Positions 63,516 to 64,000 of a DNA stretch of 64,000 nucleotides are shown one piece after another (position 1 is the first letter of the stretch; every line of letters begins with the position of its first letter). Both the position numbers and the translations under genes were made by a program. The stretch covers positions 5,509,001-5,573,000 of the forward strand of contig NZ_CP017147.1 of assembly GCF_001741865.1 (NCBI RefSeq). The letters run 5' to 3'. Below the pieces are notes generated by a model. That model made no database searches. It saw only the letters and a program-made list of their open reading frames with translations, and was not told the origin of the DNA. Source of the stretch: Bosea vaviloviae. GTDB lineage: Bacteria > Pseudomonadota > Alphaproteobacteria > Rhizobiales > Beijerinckiaceae.

Positions 63516-64000
63516 ATGCAGCAACCTGATCTCGACACGACGCAACTCTCGGTCAGCCTGCCGCGCGGCCTGACGCGGCTCGGCCTCTCGGCCAAGCTGC
63601 TGCTTTTGACCGTGCTGTTCGTGATGCTGGCGGAAATTCTGATCTACTTGCCATCGGTCGCGAATTTCCGGCGCAACTGGCTGAACGACCGGCTTGCCGC
63701 GGCCCAGGTCGCGGTGCTGGTGCTGGAAGGCGCGCCCGATGAACGCCTGCCGGAAGAGAGCGAAGCCCGGCTGCTGATGGGCGTCGGCGCGCGCGCCATT
63801 GCCGCCCGCGTTGGTGGCGCGCGCCGCCTGCTCAGCCTCGATTCGATGCCGCCGACGGTTGCCCGCAAGGTCGATCTGCGGGATGCGAGCTGGATGACCG
63901 CGCTCAAGGAGGCGGTCGAGATTCTGGTGGCCCCGCCGCACGACATGCCGATCCGCGTCATCGGCCAGGCCATGGGCGGGGCCGACTTCGTCGAGATCGT
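63516..64000 (+). CDS. Probable sensor histidine kinase, N-terminal part
   Basis: The window ends inside this gene; 161 codons are visible. A basic N-terminus is followed by one transmembrane helix (KLLLLTVLFVMLAEILIYLP, residues about 28-47) and an extracytoplasmic region (RRNWLNDRLAAAQVAVLVLE onwards), the layout of alphaproteobacterial sensor kinases with a periplasmic domain; the kinase part is beyond the window. The ATG at 63516 lies 11 bases after the flavoprotein stop, so the two are probably one operon. The kinase assignment is an inference from this N-terminus. Confidence 0.6.
   Translation, partial: MQQPDLDTTQLSVSLPRGLTRLGLSAKLLLLTVLFVMLAEILIYLPSVANFRRNWLNDRLAAAQVAVLVLEGAPDERLPEESEARLLMGVGARAIAARVGGARRLLSLDSMPPTVARKVDLRDASWMTALKEAVEILVAPPHDMPIRVIGQAMGGADFVEI

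Overview
The window is a high-GC alphaproteobacterial chromosome segment. Gene families, the murA-DUF2948-hisD-UPF0262-phosphatase block, Irr-type iron boxes, an MbfA iron exporter and an alphaproteobacterial chemotaxis operon point to Hyphomicrobiales. The general look suggests Boseaceae (Bosea-like); that is an inference from gene content, not a database result. No rRNA, tRNA, CRISPR, prophage or insertion sequence was recognised. The DNA between genes is full of short palindromic repeat families.

Layout. 1-20 kb is mixed housekeeping and accessory genes: a DMT exporter fragment, cold-shock protein, family 3 glycosidase, YitT protein, an AT-richer uncharacterised gene, lldD, ettA, a LysR/cupin pair, a metallo-beta-lactamase-fold protein, two related small secreted proteins, a divergent SDR/TetR pair with a visible operator, an aldo/keto reductase, a FliK-like/FlhB-like/acetyltransferase operon, mogA, a flavin reductase and an N-carbamoyl-D-amino acid hydrolase. 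20.5-31.1 kb is one chemotaxis block on the minus strand: soluble MCP, degenerate receiver, STAS protein, cheY2, cheA, cheW, membrane MCP, cheR, cheD, cheB, cheY. 31-36 kb carries an acetyltransferase, a second DMT transporter, a secreted superoxide dismutase, mbfA under an Irr-like box, and an SRPBCC/ArsR pair with paired operators.

35.9-49 kb is the most coherent system: a biuret/1-carboxybiuret/allophanate pathway. biuH, an NCS2 permease, atzG and atzE run on the minus strand, divergent from atzF (allophanate hydrolase). Facing atzF is a second minus-strand set: an oligopeptide-type ABC importer (binding protein, two permeases, double ATPase), atzH and a GntR/FCD regulator. A near-identical ATGCAT...TTGTATGCA palindrome lies both in the biuH-atzF intergenic region and upstream of the ABC operon, which suggests one regulon. 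No cyanuric acid hydrolase is present in the window.

49.4-53.2 kb is a ferric-iron ABC importer (fbpA-fbpB-fbpC) with a good sigma70 promoter and an upstream element resembling the Irr box of mbfA. 53.6-57.9 kb is the conserved cell wall/histidine block, ending in a 54-residue gene upstream of murA. 58.4-64 kb encodes an RpfF-like (DSF synthase family) crotonase, a membrane PAS-GGDEF-EAL protein, a flavoprotein disulfide-reductase homologue that has lost both redox cysteines, and the start of a probable sensor kinase.
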